Positions 15,995 to 26,653 are shown, counted from the first letter of the stretch. The stretch: 64,000 nt of DNA from Curvibacter sp. PAE-UM (GCF_001432305.1 NZ_KQ483358.1:2252227-2316226); one strand, 5' to 3'. Notes: a model not told the origin generated them from the letters alone. Numbers and translations: made by a program.

Positions 15995-18892
15995 ATGAGC
16001 GAATCCCATCAGGGTTCCAAGGCCGCGTCGTCTGTGTACCAGACGTACAGCGACAACACCTATCTGTTCGGGGGCAATGCTCCGTACGTTGAAGAGATGT
16101 ACGAGAACTACCTCGCCAACCCCGGCAGCGTTCCCGACAACTGGCGCGATTACTTCGACGCCCTGCAGCACGTGCCCGCTGTCGATGGCACGAACGCCAA
16201 GGACATTCCCCACCTGCCGGTCATCAACGCTTTTGCCGAGCGTGCCAAGCAGGGCGTGACCCAGGTGGTGATGGCCACCGGCGCCGACTCCGAGATGGGC
16301 CGCAAGCGCGTGGCCACCCAGCAGTTGATTGCCGCCTACCGCAACGTGGGCCAGCGCTGGGCCGATCTGGACCCGCTCAAGCGCACCGAGCGCCCCTCGA
16401 TCCCCGAGCTGGAGCCTTCCTTCTACGGCTTCAGCGACGCCGACCAGGAAACGGTGTTCAACATCAGCAACACCTTCTTCGGCAAGGACAGCATGTCCCT
16501 GCGCGAGCTGCTCAACGCCCTGCGCGAGACCTACTGCGGCACCCTGGGCGCCGAGTTCATGCACACCACCGACCAGGCGCAGAAGCGCTGGTGGCAGCAG
16601 AAGCTGGAGAGCATCCGCAGCAAGCCCAACTACGGCGCTGAAAAGAAAAAGCAGATCCTGGACCGCCTGACCGCGGCCGAGGGCCTGGAGCGTTTCCTGC
16701 ACACCAAATACGTCGGCCAGAAGCGCTTCTCGCTCGAAGGCGGCGAGAGTTTCATTGCCGCCATGGACGAGCTGATCCAGCTCGCCGGCGCCAAGGGCGT
16801 GCAGGAGATCGTGATCGGCATGGCCCACCGCGGCCGCCTGAACGTGCTGGTGAACTCCATGGGCAAGATGCCGGCGGACCTGTTCGCCGAGTTCGACCAC
16901 ACCGCGCCGGAAGACCTGCCGGCCGGTGACGTGAAATACCACCAGGGCTTCAGCTCCGACGTCACCACACCTGGCGGCCCGGTGCACCTGACCCTGGCGT
17001 TCAATCCTTCGCACCTGGAGATCGTGAACCCGGTGGTCGAGGGCTCGGTGCGCGCGCGCATGGACCGCCGCGGCGACCCCAAGGGCAGCCAGGTGCTGCC
17101 GGTGCTGGTGCACGGTGACGCCGCCTTCGGCGGGCAAGGCGTGAACCAGGAAACCCTGGCGCTGGCCCAGACCCGTGGTTATTCCACGGGCGGCACGGTG
17201 CACATCATCATCAACAACCAGATCGGTTTCACCACCTCCGACCCGCGCGACATGCGCTCCACCGTGTACTGCACCGACATCGTCAAGATGGTCGAGGCGC
17301 CGGTGCTGCACGTCAACGGCGACGACCCCGAGGCCGTGGTGCTGGCCACGCAACTGGCGCTGGAGTTCCGCATGGAGTTCCGCCAGGACGTGGTGGTGGA
17401 CATCACCTGCTTCCGCAAGCTGGGCCACAACGAGCAGGACACGCCCAGCCTGACCCAGCCGCTGATGTACAAGAAGATCGCAGCCCACCCCGGCACGCGC
17501 AAGCTCTACGGTGACAAGCTGGCCACCCAGGGTGTGTTGCCGGCTGCCGGCCCGGACGAGATGGTCAAGGCCTACCGCGCCGCCATGGACGCCGGCCGTC
17601 ACACGGTGGACCCGGTGCTGACCAATTTCAAGAGCAAGTTCGCGGTGGACTGGTCGCCCTACCTGAGCAAGAAGTGGACGGACGCCGCCGAGACGGCCAT
17701 TCCGCTGACCGAGTGGAAGCGCCTGGCCGAGAAGATCACCACCATTCCCGCGAGTGTCACGCCGCACCAGTTGGTGAAGAAGGTCTACGACGACCGCGCC
17801 GCCATGGGCCGCGGCGAGATTCCGGTGGACTGGGGCATGGGGGAGCACATGGCTTTCGCCTCGCTGGTGGCCAGCGGCTACCCGGTGCGCCTGTCGGGCG
17901 AGGACTGCGGCCGCGGTACCTTCACCCACCGTCACTCGGTCATTCACGACCAGAACCGCGAGAAGTGGGACGTGGGCACCTATGTGCCGCTGGAGAACGT
18001 GAGCGAGGGCCAGGCGCCCTTCGTCGTGATCGACTCCATCCTCTCTGAAGAGGCGGTGCTGGGCTTCGAGTACGGCTACGCCTCCAACGACCCCAACACC
18101 CTGGTGGTCTGGGAAGCCCAGTTCGGCGACTTCGCCAACGGCGCCCAGGTGGTGATCGACCAGTTCATCGCATCCGGTGAAGTGAAGTGGGGCCGTGTCA
18201 ACGGCATCACGCTGATGCTGCCGCACGGCTACGAAGGCCAGGGCCCCGAGCACAGCTCGGCCCGCCTGGAGCGTTTCATGCAGCTGGCGGCCGACACCAA
18301 CATGCAGATCGTGCAGCCGACCACGGCCAGCCAGATCTTCCACGTGCTGCGCCGCCAGATGATCCGCAACCTGCGCAAGCCGCTGATCATCATGACGCCC
18401 AAGTCCCTGCTGCGTAACAAGGACGCGACTTCGCCGCTGTCCGAGTTCACCAAGGGCGGTTTCCAGACCATCATTCCCGAGCAGAAGGCCATCAAGGACG
18501 AGAAGAACGTCAAGCGCGTGATCGCCTGTTCCGGCAAGGTCTATTACGACCTGGTCAAGAAGCGCGAGGAGAAGGGCCTGGACGACGTGGCCATCCTGCG
18601 CGTCGAGCAGCTCTATCCCTTCCCGCACAAGGTCTTCGCTGCCGAGCTCAAGAAGTACCCGAACGCCACCGACATCGTGTGGTGCCAGGACGAGCCGCAG
18701 AACCAGGGCGCCTGGTTCTTCGTGCAGCACTACATCCACGAGAACATGCTCGAAGGCCAGAAGCTGGGTTATGCCGGCCGCGCGGCCTCGGCCTCGCCGG
18801 CGGTGGGTTATGCCCACCTGCACCAGGAGCAGCAGAAGGCGCTGGTGGAAGCGGCCTTTGCCAAGCTCAAGGGCTTCGTGCTGACCAAGTAA
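15995..18892 (+). CDS. sucA: 2-oxoglutarate dehydrogenase E1 component
   Basis: A thiamine-dependent decarboxylase (965 aa, normal length) of the 2-oxoglutarate dehydrogenase complex of the TCA cycle. The N-terminal E2-binding stretch (YLFGGNAPYVEEMYENYLANP) is typical. The core has GMAHRGRLNVL, the thiamine motif region HVNGDDPEAVV, and the C-terminal transketolase-like half with LPHGYEGQGPEHSSARLERF. Start ATG 15995 follows GGAGG. A perfect 7-bp hairpin (GTTTCCC/GGGAAAC, 15963-15979) ends just before that ribosome binding site and could influence initiation. It forms an operon with sucB and lpdA. Confidence 0.97.
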   Translation: MSESHQGSKAASSVYQTYSDNTYLFGGNAPYVEEMYENYLANPGSVPDNWRDYFDALQHVPAVDGTNAKDIPHLPVINAFAERAKQGVTQVVMATGADSEMGRKRVATQQLIAAYRNVGQRWADLDPLKRTERPSIPELEPSFYGFSDADQETVFNISNTFFGKDSMSLRELLNALRETYCGTLGAEFMHTTDQAQKRWWQQKLESIRSKPNYGAEKKKQILDRLTAAEGLERFLHTKYVGQKRFSLEGGESFIAAMDELIQLAGAKGVQEIVIGMAHRGRLNVLVNSMGKMPADLFAEFDHTAPEDLPAGDVKYHQGFSSDVTTPGGPVHLTLAFNPSHLEIVNPVVEGSVRARMDRRGDPKGSQVLPVLVHGDAAFGGQGVNQETLALAQTRGYSTGGTVHIIINNQIGFTTSDPRDMRSTVYCTDIVKMVEAPVLHVNGDDPEAVVLATQLALEFRMEFRQDVVVDITCFRKLGHNEQDTPSLTQPLMYKKIAAHPGTRKLYGDKLATQGVLPAAGPDEMVKAYRAAMDAGRHTVDPVLTNFKSKFAVDWSPYLSKKWTDAAETAIPLTEWKRLAEKITTIPASVTPHQLVKKVYDDRAAMGRGEIPVDWGMGEHMAFASLVASGYPVRLSGEDCGRGTFTHRHSVIHDQNREKWDVGTYVPLENVSEGQAPFVVIDSILSEEAVLGFEYGYASNDPNTLVVWEAQFGDFANGAQVVIDQFIASGEVKWGRVNGITLMLPHGYEGQGPEHSSARLERFMQLAADTNMQIVQPTTASQIFHVLRRQMIRNLRKPLIIMTPKSLLRNKDATSPLSEFTKGGFQTIIPEQKAIKDEKNVKRVIACSGKVYYDLVKKREEKGLDDVAILRVEQLYPFPHKVFAAELKKYPNATDIVWCQDEPQNQGAWFFVQHYIHENMLEGQKLGYAGRAASASPAVGYAHLHQEQQKALVEAAFAKLKGFVLTK

Positions 18893-18971
18893 AGGTTTGA
18901 ATCACATGTTCTCTTGCGGGCGGGTTTCAGAAATCTGCCGCGCAACATCAAGAAAAAACGGAAAGAATTAA

Positions 18972-20216
18972 ATGGCTATCGTAGAAGTCAAGGTCCCGCA
19001 GCTGTCCGAATCGGTGGCAGAAGCCACCATGCTGCAATGGAAGAAAAAGGCCGGTGAGGCTGTCGCTGCCGACGAGATCCTGATCGACATCGAGACCGAC
19101 AAGGTCGTGCTGGAAGTGCCGGCCCCGGCCGCCGGTGTGCTGGCCGAACTGCTGGTGGCTGACGGCGGCACCGTGGTGGCCGGCCAGGTCATCGCCCGCA
19201 TCGACACCGAAGGCAAGGCCGGTGCTGCAGCTGCCGCTGCGCCCGCCGCTGCTGCGGCCGCAGCGCCTGCCGTGGCCACTGCCACGGTCTCCGCCTCCAA
19301 GGCCGGCGTGGCCATGCCCGCTGCCGCCAAGCTGATGGCCGACAACGCACTTGCCGCCGGCTCCGTGCCCGGCACGGGCAAGGACGGCCGTGTGACCAAG
19401 GGTGACGTGCTGGCCGCCGTGGCCGGCGGCGGCGCCAAGCCCGCCGCCATTTCCACCGGTGCCCCGACCTCGGTCCTGCCGCAGGTGGCGGCCCCCCGTC
19501 CGCAGAACCTGGGCGAGCGCCCCGAGCAGCGCGTGCCCATGACGCGCCTGCGCGCCCGTGTGGCCGAGCGCCTGCTGCAGTCGCAGTCCACCAATGCCAT
19601 CCTGACCACCTTCAACGAGGTCAACATGGCCCCGGTGATGGAGATGCGCAAGCGTTTCCAGGAGAAGTTCGAGAAGGAACACGGCGTCAAGATCGGCTTC
19701 ATGTCCTTCTTCGTGAAGGCTGCCGTGCACGCCCTGAAGAAGTACCCGGTGCTCAACGCCTCGGTGGACGGCAACGACATCGTCTACCACGGTTACTTCG
19801 ACATCGGCATCGCGGTGGGTTCGCCGCGCGGCCTGGTGGTGCCCATCCTGCGCAACGCCGACCAGATGAGCTTTGCCGACATCGAGAAGAAGATTGCCGA
19901 GTACGGTGCCAAGGCGCGCGACGGCAAGCTGGGCATCGAAGAGATGACCGGCGGTACCTTCTCCATCTCCAACGGCGGTGTGTTCGGCTCCATGCTGTCC
20001 ACCCCCATCATCAACCCGCCGCAGTCGGCCATCCTGGGCGTGCACGCCACCAAGGACCGCGCGGTGGTGGAGAACGGGCAGATCGTGATCCGCCCGATCA
20101 ACTACCTGGCCATGAGCTACGACCACCGCATCATCGACGGCCGCGAAGCCGTGCTGGGCCTGGTCGCGATGAAAGAGGCGCTGGAAGATCCCGCTCGCCT
20201 GCTGTTCGACATCTAA
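18972..20216 (+). CDS. sucB: Dihydrolipoyllysine succinyltransferase (E2)
   Basis: E2 core of the 2-oxoglutarate dehydrogenase complex (414 aa). A single lipoyl domain (lipoylated Lys in [10 protein letters not shown], about residue 43) is followed by an alanine-rich linker, the E1/E3-binding domain ([13 protein letters not shown]), a second linker, and the catalytic domain ending with [13 protein letters not shown]. The active-site histidine is in that last motif. The 79-base gap after sucA contains an imperfect hairpin (TTGCG at 18914 with CGCAA at 18941) and then GGAAAG before the start. Confidence 0.97.
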   Translation: MAIVEVKVPQLSESVAEATMLQWKKKAGEAVAADEILIDIETDKVVLEVPAPAAGVLAELLVADGGTVVAGQVIARIDTEGKAGAAAAAAPAAAAAAAPAVATATVSASKAGVAMPAAAKLMADNALAAGSVPGTGKDGRVTKGDVLAAVAGGGAKPAAISTGAPTSVLPQVAAPRPQNLGERPEQRVPMTRLRARVAERLLQSQSTNAILTTFNEVNMAPVMEMRKRFQEKFEKEHGVKIGFMSFFVKAAVHALKKYPVLNASVDGNDIVYHGYFDIGIAVGSPRGLVVPILRNADQMSFADIEKKIAEYGAKARDGKLGIEEMTGGTFSISNGGVFGSMLSTPIINPPQSAILGVHATKDRAVVENGQIVIRPINYLAMSYDHRIIDGREAVLGLVAMKEALEDPARLLFDI

Positions 20217-20337
20217 AAGCTACTGCGCGACCTCATGGCGGCGTTGCGGGTCCCGTTCGAGCAATCCTCACGTACCTTGAAGTACGTTCCGGTTGCTCGC
20301 CACCCGCGCCTTGCCCTGAGGCCGCTCGCTACGCTTT
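20216..20337. repeat. Long imperfect palindrome, copy A (sucB-lpdA)
   Basis: The 114-base core (20220-20333) folds into one long stem. The apex is ACGTAC/GTACGT (20270-20275 with 20282-20287), then CGAGCAA/TTGCTCG, CTCA/TGAG further down, and GCGAGCGG-like strands at the base. A diverged copy lies at 46807-46948. Paired positions change together between copies. It has no coding potential and sits between cotranscribed genes, so it is present in their mRNA. Confidence 0.75.
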
Positions 20338-20358
20338 GAACAACCGATTGGAATACCT

Positions 20359-21786
20359 ATGAGCAAACAATTCGACGTGGTCGTCATCGGTGGCGGCCCC
20401 GGCGGCTACATTGGCGCCATCCGCGCTGCCCAGCTGGGCATGAACGTGGCCTGCATCGACGAGTGGAAGAACGAGAAGGGCGGCCCGGCCCCGGGCGGCA
20501 CCTGCACCAACGTGGGCTGCATCCCGTCCAAGGCGCTGCTGCAGTCGTCCGAGCATTTCGAGCACGCCAACAAGCACTTTGCCGACCATGGCATCACGGC
20601 CAGCGACGTCAAGATGGACGTGGCCAAGATGCTGGGCCGCAAGGACACCGTGGTCAAGCAGAACAACGACGGCATCCTCTACCTGTTCAAGAAGAACAAG
20701 GTGGCCTTTTTCCACGGCCGCGGCTCCTTCGTGAAAGCGGTGGACGGCGGCTACGAGATCAAGGTGGCGGGTGCGGCCGAAGAGACCCTGGTGGCCAAGC
20801 AGGTCATCGTGGCCACGGGCTCCAACGCCCGCGCGCTGCCGGGCACGCCGTTTGACGAGGTCAACGTCCTGTCCAACGACGGTGCGCTGCGCATCGGCGC
20901 GGTCCCGAAGAAGCTGGGCCTGATCGGCTCGGGGGTGATCGGCCTGGAGATGGGCTCGGTCTGGCGCCGCCTGGGCGCCGAGGTGACGGTGCTGGAAGCC
21001 CTGCCCACCTTCCTGGGTGCGGTGGATGAGCAGATCGCCAAGGAAGCCAAGAAGGCTTTCGACAAGCAAGGGCTCAAGATCGAGCTGGGCGTGAAGGTCG
21101 GCGAGATCAAGAACGGCAAGAAGGGCGTGAGCGTGGCCTGGACCAACGCCAAGGGCGAGGCCCAGACGCTGGACGTGGACAAGCTGATCGTCTCCATCGG
21201 CCGTGTGCCCAACACCATCGGCCTGAATGCCGAGGCTGTCGGGCTCAAGCTCGACGAGCGTGGTGCCATCGTGGTCGACGACCACTGCAAGACCAATCTG
21301 CCCGGCGTGTGGGCCGTGGGCGACGTGGTGCGTGGCCCCATGCTGGCGCACAAGGCGGAGGAAGAGGGCGTGGCCGTGGCCGAGCGTATCGCTGGCCAGC
21401 ATGGGCACGTGAACTTCAACACCATCCCCTGGGTCATCTACACCAGCCCGGAAATCGCCTGGGTCGGCCGCACCGAGCAGCAGCTCAAGGCCGATGGTGT
21501 GGCCTACAAGGCCGGCACCTTCCCCTTCCTGGCCAACGGCCGCGCACGCGCGCTGGGAGACACGACCGGCATGGTGAAGTTCCTGGCCGACGCCAAGACC
21601 GACGAGATCCTGGGGGTGCACATCGTGGGCCCCATGGCCAGCGAGCTGATCTCCGAGGCCGTGGTGGCCATGGAGTTCAAGGCCAGCGCCGAGGACATCG
21701 CGCGCATCTGCCACGCGCACCCGAGCCTGAGCGAGGCGACCAAGGAAGCCGCGCTGGCCGTGGACAAGCGCACGCTGAACTTCTGA
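20359..21786 (+). CDS. lpdA: Dihydrolipoyl dehydrogenase (E3)
   Basis: Flavin disulfide oxidoreductase (475 aa) that reoxidises the lipoyl groups of E2 and reduces NAD+. The FAD motif GGGPGGY lies at residues 11-17. The redox disulfide is in [13 protein letters not shown], near residues 45-50. A second Rossmann motif ([13 protein letters not shown]) and the C-terminal His-Glu pair (HAHPSLSE) are present. As the third gene of the odh cluster it probably serves this complex first. Confidence 0.96.
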   Translation: MSKQFDVVVIGGGPGGYIGAIRAAQLGMNVACIDEWKNEKGGPAPGGTCTNVGCIPSKALLQSSEHFEHANKHFADHGITASDVKMDVAKMLGRKDTVVKQNNDGILYLFKKNKVAFFHGRGSFVKAVDGGYEIKVAGAAEETLVAKQVIVATGSNARALPGTPFDEVNVLSNDGALRIGAVPKKLGLIGSGVIGLEMGSVWRRLGAEVTVLEALPTFLGAVDEQIAKEAKKAFDKQGLKIELGVKVGEIKNGKKGVSVAWTNAKGEAQTLDVDKLIVSIGRVPNTIGLNAEAVGLKLDERGAIVVDDHCKTNLPGVWAVGDVVRGPMLAHKAEEEGVAVAERIAGQHGHVNFNTIPWVIYTSPEIAWVGRTEQQLKADGVAYKAGTFPFLANGRARALGDTTGMVKFLADAKTDEILGVHIVGPMASELISEAVVAMEFKASAEDIARICHAHPSLSEATKEAALAVDKRTLNF

Positions 21787-21805
21787 AGCACGCGGGTACC
21801 ACGGC

Positions 21806-22906
21806 TTGTCATCGGTACGCGCGGCTTACGAAGCGGAACTGAAAACGCGGGGTTACGCCAGTGACCCCGCGCAGTTGCGCGCCGTCGAGGCGCTGGAGCA
21901 CTGCGCCACCGAGTGGGCCGAGTACAAGGTCAGGCGCTCCAACGCGATCAAGAAGCTGCTCAACCATCCGGACATCCCCAAGGGGGTGTACCTGTACGGC
22001 GGGGTGGGGCGGGGCAAGAGCTTTCTGATGGACTGCTTCTTCAACGCCGTGCCGTTGGTGCGCAAGACGCGCCTGCACTTCCACGAGTTCATGCGCGAGG
22101 TGCACCGCGAACTGGCCGATCTGCAGGGCACGGTCAACCCGCTGGACGCGCTGGCCGAACGCATGGCCGACAAGTACAAGCTGATCTGCTTCGACGAGTT
22201 CCACGTGGCGGACATCACCGACGCCATGATCCTGCACCGCCTGCTGGCGGCCTTGTCCAGGAACGGCGTGGGCCTGGTGGCGACCTCCAATTTCAAGCCC
22301 GACGACCTGTATCCCAACGGCTTGCACCGCGATCGCATCCTGCCGGCCATCGCCTTGCTGAACCAGACGATGGAGCTGGTCAATGTCGACAACGGCACGG
22401 ACTACCGCCGCCGCACCATGGAACAGGTGCAGCTCTACCACACGCCGCTGGGCCCGGAGGCCGACGCGGCCATGTCGCAGGCCTTCGACCGCCTGGCCGA
22501 GGCGCACGACGAAGACCCGGTGCTGCACATCGAGGCGCGCCAGATCCATGCCCGGCGCAAGGCCGGTGGTGTGGTCTGGTTCGACTTCAGGATCCTCTGT
22601 GGCGGTCCGCGCTCGCAGAACGACTATCTGGAAATCGCCACCCAGTTCCACACCGTTTTCCTGAGCGACGTGCCGCACATGCCGGTGCGCATGGCCTCCG
22701 AGGCACGGCGTTTCACCTGGCTGGTGGACGTGCTGTACGACCGCCGTGTCAAGCTCATCCTGTCGGCCGCCGTGCCGCCGGAGCAGCTCTACACCGAGGG
22801 GCCCCTGGTGCACGAATTTCCGCGTACAGTGTCACGACTCAATGAAATGCAGTCACGCGAGTTCCTCGAGTCGGAACGTCGTGTGGTCGACACCCGCCTG
22901 ACATGA
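21806..22906 (+). CDS. zapE: Cell division protein ZapE (AFG1-like ATPase)
   Basis: An AAA-type ATPase (366 aa) of the ZapE/AFG1 family, which in E. coli binds FtsZ and is needed for division under stress. The P-loop is YGGVGRGKS (about residues 65-73), Walker B ICFDEFHV, and sensor region VGLVATSNFKPDDLY. The C-terminal family segment LYDRRVKLILSAA is present. The start is a TTG at 21806 with a poor ribosome binding site, so the first residues are uncertain. It follows lpdA by 19 bases and overlaps the next gene by four. Confidence 0.93.
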   Translation: MSSVRAAYEAELKTRGYASDPAQLRAVEALEHCATEWAEYKVRRSNAIKKLLNHPDIPKGVYLYGGVGRGKSFLMDCFFNAVPLVRKTRLHFHEFMREVHRELADLQGTVNPLDALAERMADKYKLICFDEFHVADITDAMILHRLLAALSRNGVGLVATSNFKPDDLYPNGLHRDRILPAIALLNQTMELVNVDNGTDYRRRTMEQVQLYHTPLGPEADAAMSQAFDRLAEAHDEDPVLHIEARQIHARRKAGGVVWFDFRILCGGPRSQNDYLEIATQFHTVFLSDVPHMPVRMASEARRFTWLVDVLYDRRVKLILSAAVPPEQLYTEGPLVHEFPRTVSRLNEMQSREFLESERRVVDTRLT

Positions 22907-23532
22907 AACGTTTTCTGATCCTGCTGGCCGGCCTGGGCACCCTGGTGCTGGCCGCAGCGCAGCAGTCGGCCTCCTACGACCCGCAGGCCGCGGAGCGCGA
23001 GCGCGTCCGCATCGAGGCCGAACGCCGCCAGGCGCTGGAGCGTTATGGCCAGGAAGAGGCCGACTGTTACCAGCGCTTTGCCGTGAACGACTGCCTGAGC
23101 GAGATGCGCAAGCGCCGCCGTGTCGCGCTGGAAGAGTTGCGCCGCCAGGAAATCATCCTCAGCGACGAACGCCGTGCCGCGCTCGCCGCCGAAAAGATCC
23201 GCCGCACCGACGCGCAGGCCGCCGAGCGCGCCAGCGCGCTGGCTCAGGAGCAGCGCGAAGCGGCGCAGAAGGCAGACCAGGAGCGTCAGCAGCGTGCACG
23301 CCAGAGACAGGCGACGCAGACCGCGCCAGGGCCCGCTGTGGCCGCCTCGGCGCCGGCCCGGCCGGCCTCGGCGGCCGCCAGCGCCGCCGCCGCCGAAGCG
23401 GCCCAGCGCGCTGCATTGCAGCGGGCCTACGAGGAACGGCAGCGGCAGGCCGAGGAGCGCCGCAAGGAGCGCGAGCGAGCCCAGTCCGGGAAGGTGCCGG
23501 GCACCAGCCGGCCGTTGCCGGTGCCGCCCTGA
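22903..23532 (+). CDS. Secreted coiled-coil protein, 209 aa
   Basis: Unknown protein with a signal peptide (MKRFLILLAGLGTLVLAAAQ, cleavage probably after Ala-Ala-Ala). The rest is almost entirely charged helix rich in Glu, Arg and Gln, with an alanine/proline hinge (about residues 140-165) and a short proline-rich end. Two cysteines flank ADCYQRFAVNDCLSE and may form a periplasmic disulfide. The start overlaps the zapE stop (ATGA), indicating translational coupling. Similar proteins follow zapE in other Comamonadaceae as far as I recall; no function is known. Confidence 0.8.
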   Translation: MKRFLILLAGLGTLVLAAAQQSASYDPQAAERERVRIEAERRQALERYGQEEADCYQRFAVNDCLSEMRKRRRVALEELRRQEIILSDERRAALAAEKIRRTDAQAAERASALAQEQREAAQKADQERQQRARQRQATQTAPGPAVAASAPARPASAAASAAAAEAAQRAALQRAYEERQRQAEERRKERERAQSGKVPGTSRPLPVPP

Positions 23533-23556
23533 GAGACCGTGAACAGGCCCTAAGGC

Positions 23557-24324
23557 TCAGCGTCGGTCGTTCAGTGGTTCGAGCTTGACGATCACCAGCG
23601 ACAGGTTGTCGCCGCCGCCGCTGGCGCGTGTGCGGGCCTTCTCGATCAGGAACTCGGAGGCTTCGCGCGCCGAGAGGCTGGAGAGCACCGAGCCCAGTTC
23701 GTCGTTGTTGAAGTAGTGCCAGACGCCATCACTGCAGGCCATGAGCGTGTCGCCTGGACGCAGTTGCGGGATGAAGTGGGTCTCCTGGGGCGGGTCGCTC
23801 TCGGTGCCCAGGCAGCCCATCAGGATGTTGGACTGCGGGTGCACGGCAGCTTCCTCTTCGGTCAGCTCCCCGCGGTTGACCAGGGACTGCACATAGGAGT
23901 GGTCCAGCGTGCGGCGCACCATCTGGTTGGCGTGGAAGTGATAGATGCGCGAGTCGCCGGCATGGATCCAGTGGCAGTCCCCGCCCGGATTGATCAGGAA
24001 GGCGGCCAGGGTGCTGTGCGGTTCCTGCTCAGCGGAGATGGCGGTCAGCTTGATGACGATGTGCGCTTCCTGCACCATCTGGGACAGCATGGCGGAAGCG
24101 TCGTCGGTCTCGGGGGCGTAGCGCTCGAAGAGCTGCTGGGCGGTGAGCATGACCTGGTCGGAGGCCTTGCGCCCGCCGCTGCGCCCGCCCATGCCATCAG
24201 CCACCACAGCCAGCATGCAGCCGATGTGGCGCGGGTGGGTGAATACCGCCACCTGGTCCTGCTGGTATTCGCGATCGCCCTTGTGGATGCCGGTCGCTGC
24301 GGTGAGTCGGTAGCCTTTGCTCAT
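23557..24324 (-). CDS. PP2C-type serine/threonine protein phosphatase
   Basis: A metal-dependent phosphatase (255 aa) that removes phosphate from Ser/Thr. The PP2C motifs are in order: REYQQDQ (residues 18-24), VVADGMGG (41-48), HAGDSRIYH (about 121), ACSDGVW (about 199) and GGGDNLSLVI near the end. These supply the aspartates that hold two Mn/Mg ions. No partner kinase is next to it. It is divergent from the DUF465 gene across 129 bases, which should hold both promoters. Confidence 0.92.
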   Translation of the reverse strand: MSKGYRLTAATGIHKGDREYQQDQVAVFTHPRHIGCMLAVVADGMGGRSGGRKASDQVMLTAQQLFERYAPETDDASAMLSQMVQEAHIVIKLTAISAEQEPHSTLAAFLINPGGDCHWIHAGDSRIYHFHANQMVRRTLDHSYVQSLVNRGELTEEEAAVHPQSNILMGCLGTESDPPQETHFIPQLRPGDTLMACSDGVWHYFNNDELGSVLSSLSAREASEFLIEKARTRASGGGDNLSLVIVKLEPLNDRR

Positions 24325-24453
24325 GTTTTGTATCCGCTGTGTCCCCTGGATCCGGCCCGTGAAGGCTGGATGAAAGTCGTATTATCAAAGCATAAGCCAT
24401 GGACGGGTAGACAAGTATTCCCGATTTGGCGGTTTTCCTACCGGGCCTGATTT

Positions 24454-24657
24454 TTGGATTCCAACCTGCATTCGCCGCAGCGCCGCCTGATCGAGCTGCG
24501 CATGGAGCACGCCGACCTCGACGCACTGATCGACCGCACGAGCCACGAAGTCGTGCTCGACGAGCTGATGATGCGCCGGCTGAAGAAGCGCCGGCTGGTC
24601 CTGCGCGACGAGATCGCCCGCCTCGAACACGAACTCACGCCCGATGAACCTGCATGA
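24454..24657 (+). CDS. DUF465 (YdcH-like) small protein
   Basis: A 67-aa helical hairpin protein of the DUF465 family: LIELRMEHADLDALID and the family motif LKKRRLVLRDEIARLE. Members are widespread in proteobacteria with no firm function. The start used is TTG 24454. The end overlaps the following helicase gene by 14 bases, so the two are probably cotranscribed. Confidence 0.85.
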   Translation: MDSNLHSPQRRLIELRMEHADLDALIDRTSHEVVLDELMMRRLKKRRLVLRDEIARLEHELTPDEPA

Positions 24658-26653
24658 TGCCGTGCGCGCGGCCTTTGCGCCCGAGGGCGTGCTGGCGCGC
24701 ACCGTGGACGAATTCCACCCCCGCAGCGGGCAGACCGACATGGCGCTGGCCGTGGCCGAGGCCATCGAGCAGCGCAGCGTGCTGGTGGCCGAGGCCGGCA
24801 CCGGCGTGGGCAAGACCTACGCCTACCTGGTGCCGGCCCTGCTCAGCGGCGAGCGCGTGCTGCTCTCCACCGCCACCAAGACCCTGCAGGACCAGCTTTA
24901 CGGCCGCGACCTGCCGCGCCTGATCGAGGCGCTGGGCCTGCCGCTGCGCGCGGCCCTGCTCAAGGGGCGCGCGAGTTACCTCTGCCTGCACCGCATGGAA
25001 CTGGCCCGGCAGGAGGGCGCGATGGCCGCGCCGCAGGCCGCTTTTGCCCTGGCCCGCGTGGAACGCTGGGCCCAGCAGACCCGCAGCGGCGACCTGTCCG
25101 AACTGCCGGGGCTGGACGAACGCTCACCGGTGATACCTCTGGTCACATCCACCCGCGACAACTGCCTGGGCAGCAACTGCCCGCGCTACCGCGAGTGCCA
25201 CGTGAACCTGGCGCGGCGCGAGGCGCTGGCGGCCGACGTGGTGGTCATCAACCACCACCTCTTTTTCGCCGACCTGGCGGTGCGCGAATCGGGCATGGCC
25301 GAGCTGCTGCCCAGCGTGAGCACGGTGATCTTCGACGAGGCACACACGCTCAACGAGACGGGCGTGCAGTTCCTGGGCCGCCAGCTGTCGACTGCGCAGG
25401 TGCTGGACTTCTGCCGCGACCTGCTGGCCTGCGGGCTGCAGCAGGCGCGCGGCCTGGCCGACTGGCAGCAGCTGACCGCCGATGTGGAGCGCGCCGCGCG
25501 CGACCTGCGCCTGTGTGCCGGGCGGGCGCCGGCCGGCGGCAGTCGCCACGCCTGGGACGGCGCCGCACCCGAACACATTGCCGCCGACAGCTGGGTGCTG
25601 GCCCTGGGCGCGCTGCAGCGCGCCTGCGGAGAGGCGCGTGCCGCGCTGGAGCACATGGACGAGCTGGGGCCGGACTTTGCGCGCCTGGCCGAGCGTGCCC
25701 GCGCCCTGGCGGCGCTGGCGGATTTCTTCCTGGCCGAACGCGCGCCCGAGGCGGTGCGCTGGCTGGAGGTGTCGCAACAGCTGCGCCTGGTGGAGTCGCC
25801 GCTGGACATTGCCGATGCGGTGCAGACGCGTCTGCTGGCGCCGCGCGAGGGCGAGGTCTCCTCACGCAGCTGGATCTTCACCTCGGCCACGCTGGGCGAC
25901 GATGAGCGCCTGAGCTGGTTCACCGAACCCTGCGGCCTGGGCGATGCGCGCGTGCTGCGCGTGGACAGCCCCTTCGACTACGCGCGCCAGGCCGCCGTCT
26001 ACGTGCCGCGCCAGCTGTCCAAACCGAACGATCCACGGCACAGCGATGAGGTGGCGGCCCTGGTGGCGCGCCTGGCCCCGGTGCTGGGCGGGCGCACCCT
26101 GGTGCTGACGACGACCTTGCGCGCGCTGCGCAGCATCAGCGCCGGCCTGCCGCAGCTGCTGCCGCCGGACTGCGGGCTACAGGTGCTGAGCCAGGGGCAA
26201 TTGCCCAAGCGCGAGCTGCTCGACCGTTTCCGAGAGGGCGTGTTGCCCGGCCAGCCCGGTTGCGTGCTGGTGGCGTCGGCCTCCTTCTGGGAGGGGGTGG
26301 ACATCCCGGGCGAGGCGCTGCAGCTGGTGGTGATCGACAAGCTGCCTTTTCCGCCGCCGGGGGACCCGCTGGTACAGGCTCGCAGCCGCCGGCTTGAAGC
26401 GGCCGGGCGCAGCCCTTTCAACGACTACCACGTGCCCGAGGCGGCGGTGGCGCTCAAGCAGGGGGCGGGGCGGCTGATCCGGCGGGTTTCGGATCAGGGG
26501 GTGCTGGTGATCTGCGATACGCGCCTGGCCAGCATGGGCTACGGCCGCCGCCTGCTGGCCGCCTTGCCGCCGATGCGGCGCCTGGCCAATGAGGCCGAGC
26601 TCGATCAGCGCTTGCTGGATCTCACCACAGCTTCCACCACGGACCCTGTCTGA
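24644..26653 (+). CDS. ATP-dependent DNA helicase, YoaA/DinG family
   Basis: A 669-aa superfamily 2 XPD-like helicase with a predicted iron-sulfur cluster. P-loop EAGTGVGKT lies near residue 50 and DEAH box IFDEAHTLNE near 230. The cluster cysteines are Cys110 or so (SYLCLHR) plus the trio in DNCLGSNCPRYRECH. The C-terminal helicase motifs FWEGVDIPGE and QGAGRLIRR complete the core. Such enzymes unwind damaged forks and D- or R-loops. Length and the motif spacing fit YoaA better than DinG. Confidence 0.9.
   Translation: MNLHDAVRAAFAPEGVLARTVDEFHPRSGQTDMALAVAEAIEQRSVLVAEAGTGVGKTYAYLVPALLSGERVLLSTATKTLQDQLYGRDLPRLIEALGLPLRAALLKGRASYLCLHRMELARQEGAMAAPQAAFALARVERWAQQTRSGDLSELPGLDERSPVIPLVTSTRDNCLGSNCPRYRECHVNLARREALAADVVVINHHLFFADLAVRESGMAELLPSVSTVIFDEAHTLNETGVQFLGRQLSTAQVLDFCRDLLACGLQQARGLADWQQLTADVERAARDLRLCAGRAPAGGSRHAWDGAAPEHIAADSWVLALGALQRACGEARAALEHMDELGPDFARLAERARALAALADFFLAERAPEAVRWLEVSQQLRLVESPLDIADAVQTRLLAPREGEVSSRSWIFTSATLGDDERLSWFTEPCGLGDARVLRVDSPFDYARQAAVYVPRQLSKPNDPRHSDEVAALVARLAPVLGGRTLVLTTTLRALRSISAGLPQLLPPDCGLQVLSQGQLPKRELLDRFREGVLPGQPGCVLVASASFWEGVDIPGEALQLVVIDKLPFPPPGDPLVQARSRRLEAAGRSPFNDYHVPEAAVALKQGAGRLIRRVSDQGVLVICDTRLASMGYGRRLLAALPPMRRLANEAELDQRLLDLTTASTTDPV

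Noticed and set aside
23541-23552. GAACAGGCCCTA, a 12-base match to the terminal repeat of the 273-bp element
   Set aside because: It is short, single and without a partner or hairpins; it is probably chance in G+C-rich DNA.
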